Of a DNA stretch of 7,275 bases, positions 5,724 through 7,275 are shown one piece after another; position 1 is the stretch's first letter, and each line of letters starts with the position of its first letter. The notes under the pieces were generated by a model, which did no database searches, was not told where the DNA came from, and saw only the letters and a list, made by a program, of their open reading frames with translations. Where the stretch lies: the NCBI GenBank assembly GCA_015490215.1, contig WFYH01000249.1, positions 1 through 7,275 of the forward strand, in the 5' to 3' direction. The position numbers were made by a program, and so were the translations under genes. The DNA is from Aquificaceae bacterium (GTDB lineage: Bacteria > Aquificota > Aquificia > Aquificales > Aquificaceae).

Positions 5724-6470
5724 ATGGCTCCCCTCCTTGCCCTCCTCCTCCTGCTTCTTTTAAAGGGGGCTACGGCTCAGGACATCACCCCAAAACCTGA
5801 GTTCGTTCTGGGCAAGGAGGTTCCCAATATAACCCTTGTAACCCACGAAGGTAAAAGGGTGACCCTCAAAGAGATAGCCGGGGGTCATCCCCTCCTCCTT
5901 TCCTTCATCTACACCAAGTGCACTTCTGCCTGTCCCATGATAGTAAGCGGTATAAAGGAGGCGGTTTCCCGTCTGAGCAAACCCTACAGGGTCCTTCTTG
6001 TGGACTTTGACGAAAGGGACACGGTGCAGGATCTGAAGAAGTTTGTAAAAAGGAGGGAGATATACGCAGGAAACTGGGTGGTTGCCTTGGCAAAGGGGGA
6101 GGACCTCAAAAGGCTCACGAGGGCTGTGGACTTTAGGTTCTTCTACGACAAAGATACGGACATGTTTGCCCATCCAAACGTCCTCGTGATACTTTCGCCC
6201 GACCTCAAGATCTCCGGCTACATGATGGGCGTAAGGTATGACCCAAGAAAGCTCTCCCTTTTGGTTGAAAAGGCGAGGCTCGGAGAGGTTTCCCTTAACC
6301 CTATAAAAGGAATACTTCTTAAGTGCTTCCGCTACGACCCCGTGACGGGAACCTACGTAATAGACTGGTCCTTTGTAGCCATGATTATTGGAGGACTTAT
6401 CCCTATTCTCGGGATGGCTTACTTCCTCTTCCTGAGGGATTTGATAGCGAAGCTGAGGGGCGTAGCATGA
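5724..6470 (+). CDS. senC: SCO1/SenC copper chaperone with C-terminal membrane anchor
   Basis: The 248-residue protein starts with a hydrophobic signal sequence (residues 1-19, ending ATAQ), followed by a thioredoxin-fold SCO domain. The copper site is complete: Cys66 and Cys70 in TKCTSACPM, and His150 in FAHPNVLVILSPD. SCO proteins deliver copper to, or reduce, the CuA site of subunit II in the periplasm. After the domain comes CFRYDPVTGTY (201-211), a motif I associate with SCO proteins that end in a membrane helix, and then a helix at about 216-237 with a positive tail, which should hold the C-terminus in the membrane. The start lies three nt after the subunit I stop, and its GGAGG (5708-5712) is inside the end of that gene, so expression is tightly linked. 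The order subunit II, subunit I, SCO copies norSY-senC of ammonia oxidisers. Confidence 0.93.
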   Translation: MAPLLALLLLLLLKGATAQDITPKPEFVLGKEVPNITLVTHEGKRVTLKEIAGGHPLLLSFIYTKCTSACPMIVSGIKEAVSRLSKPYRVLLVDFDERDTVQDLKKFVKRREIYAGNWVVALAKGEDLKRLTRAVDFRFFYDKDTDMFAHPNVLVILSPDLKISGYMMGVRYDPRKLSLLVEKARLGEVSLNPIKGILLKCFRYDPVTGTYVIDWSFVAMIIGGLIPILGMAYFLFLRDLIAKLRGVA

Positions 6471-6529
6471 AGCGCTTTTTTATAGCTAAGGATATTCCTG
6501 AGAAAATGATCATAAAAGGAGGTGATGCC
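6471..6529 (+). other. 59-nt gap between senC and nirS
   Basis: This is the longest gap within the right-hand gene group. It has AAGCGCTT (6470-6477) followed by T residues, a palindrome with no loop, and ATGATCAT (6506-6513), which lacks the four-base spacer of an FNR site. No convincing promoter or terminator is seen. The reading frame from an ATG at 6467 is open through the gap into nirS. Confidence 0.5.
6515..6526 (+). promoter_or_regulatory. Very strong ribosome binding site for nirS
   Basis: AAAGGAGGTGAT is fully complementary to the usual 3' end of bacterial 16S rRNA and stands at normal spacing (seven nt from GGAGG) before ATG 6530. It is the strongest site in the window, suggests high translation of nirS, and favours this start over the in-frame ATG at 6467. 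Confidence 0.8.
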
Positions 6530-7275
6530 ATGAAGGCGCTCAAACTGGGGCTTTTGGCAGGCGCACTGTCCCTCGGTATGGCGGCAGGGTCCTTTGCTGC
6601 CAACGTGCCCAAGCTGACGCCCGAGGAGATGAAAAGGGCGTCGCAGATCTTCTTTGACAGGTGTGCGGGTTGTCACGGAATGCTCAGGAAAGGGGCAACG
6701 GGTCCTGCCCTGACACCGGACATAACCCGCCAGCGTGGTCTCAAATACTTGGAGACCATCATCACCAACGGAACCCCCGGCGGTATGCCCGACTGGGGAA
6801 GACAGGGGATACTCTCCAAGGAAGAGATTAAGCTCCTTGCCAAGTTCCTCATGCACGAACCCCCCGAACCTCCCCTCATGTCCTTGGCGGATATGAAGAA
6901 GTGGTGGAAGGTCTACGTTCCCCCCGAGGCGAGACCCAAAAAGCCTGAGCACAAGCTCAACTGGAAGAACTTCATGGGTGTAATCCTCAGGGACGTGGGT
7001 AAGGTCGCCATCATTGACGGAGACACCAAAAAGCTCGTATCCATCGTTGACACGGGATTTGCGGTTCACATATTCAGGTCCTCGGGAACAGGAAGATACT
7101 TCCTGACAATAGGAAGGGACGGAAAGGCAACCCTCATAGATCTCTGGATGAAAAAGCCCGACAAGGTGGCTGAGGTAAAAGTCTGCTACGACGCAAGATC
7201 CATAGACACGAGCAAATACAAAGGTCCGAAAGGGGACTTCATGGACAAGCTCGTCATAGTCGGATGCTACTGGCC
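6530..7275 (+). CDS. nirS: Cytochrome cd1 nitrite reductase NirS, N-terminal part (runs off right edge)
   Basis: NirS reduces nitrite to nitric oxide in the periplasm. The first 248 codons are present. Residues 1-23 form a signal peptide (cleavage near SFA-AN). Residues 30-110 are a cytochrome c domain with haem motif C45-A-G-C48-H49 and the likely sixth ligand Met86 in GGMPDWG, the His/Met pairing of Pseudomonas aeruginosa NirS. Then HEPPEPP and VPPEARPKK lead into the d1 beta-propeller, with LRDVGKVAIIDGDT, DTGFAVHIFR (His180, expected d1-haem iron ligand), GRYFLTIGRDG and SKYKG. These match known NirS closely and are better than a NirN match, though the two catalytic histidines lie beyond the edge. 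Haem d1 synthesis genes are not in the window. The gene follows senC after 59 nt, directly downstream of the proposed NO reductase, which would consume its product. An alternative ATG at 6467 overlaps the senC stop and would add 21 residues before the signal peptide. Confidence 0.94.
   Translation, partial: MKALKLGLLAGALSLGMAAGSFAANVPKLTPEEMKRASQIFFDRCAGCHGMLRKGATGPALTPDITRQRGLKYLETIITNGTPGGMPDWGRQGILSKEEIKLLAKFLMHEPPEPPLMSLADMKKWWKVYVPPEARPKKPEHKLNWKNFMGVILRDVGKVAIIDGDTKKLVSIVDTGFAVHIFRSSGTGRYFLTIGRDGKATLIDLWMKKPDKVAEVKVCYDARSIDTSKYKGPKGDFMDKLVIVGCYW

Noticed and set aside
6470..6480. AAGCGCTT followed by T residues as a terminator after senC
   Set aside because: The palindrome has no room for a loop, so it cannot form a usual hairpin, and nirS follows closely on the same strand.
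6419..7069. Long open frame on the minus strand opposite nirS
   Set aside because: It lies fully antisense to nirS, whose haem motif and d1 signatures are clear, and its translation shows no recognisable domain or good ribosome binding site.
6530..7275. NirN or NirF instead of NirS
   Set aside because: NirF lacks the haem c domain seen here, and HEPPEPP, the IDGDT stretch, DTGFAVHI and SKYKG follow NirS; NirN stays a minor possibility because the catalytic histidines are outside the window.

Overview
The window comes from a thermophilic, chemolithotrophic-type bacterium of the Aquificaceae (Hydrogenobacter / Thermocrinis / Hydrogenivirga / Aquifex relatives). The grounds are that the ThiL protein follows, over most of its length, the Aquifex aeolicus ThiL sequence as I remember it, that AGG/AGA and ATA codons are used heavily, and that NirS, a B-type haem-copper enzyme and an encapsulin occur together. 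This is recalled similarity, not a database search.

Layout. An AT-rich divergent promoter region (3115-3299) separates two gene groups. Leftward (minus strand) run a large fused membrane protein (cytochrome b, 2x[4Fe-4S] ferredoxin, MvhD/FlpD-like Fe-S domain, membrane anchor, periplasmic domain; 1162-3114), thiL for thiamine-phosphate kinase (230-1144), and the N-terminal part of a family 1 encapsulin shell gene (190 to the left edge). Rightward (plus strand) run a small one-helix membrane subunit (3300-3473), a CuA-bearing subunit II (3479-4009), a B-type haem-copper subunit I (4023-5720), a membrane-anchored SCO/SenC copper chaperone (5724-6470) and the 5' part of nirS, cytochrome cd1 nitrite reductase (6530 to the right edge). 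Genes in the right-hand group are separated by 3-13 nt, except for a 59-nt gap before nirS, so they look like one operon.

Main interpretation. Routine annotation would call the haem-copper enzyme a ba3/cbo3-type cytochrome c oxidase. When subunit I is lined up with Thermus ba3, the CuB histidines and the high-spin haem histidine are kept, but the cross-linked active-site tyrosine is Gln239, most K-channel residues are lost, and the helix-X histidine that ligates the low-spin haem is Lys391. The gene order (CuA subunit II, subunit I, SenC) matches the norSY-senC (sNOR) arrangement of ammonia oxidisers, and the next gene is nirS. I infer that this cluster makes a CuA-containing, B-family-derived nitric oxide reductase that removes the NO made by NirS (nitrite to NO to N2O), with SenC loading CuA. 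A CRP/FNR/DNR-like palindrome in the divergent region fits low-oxygen or NO control.

The leftward fusion protein is the second unusual item. It looks like a quinone-reactive dihaem cytochrome b wired to cytoplasmic Fe-S domains related to those that dock HdrA-type flavoproteins, with an unexplained periplasmic domain at its end. No tRNA, rRNA, CRISPR, insertion sequence or convincing terminator was seen.
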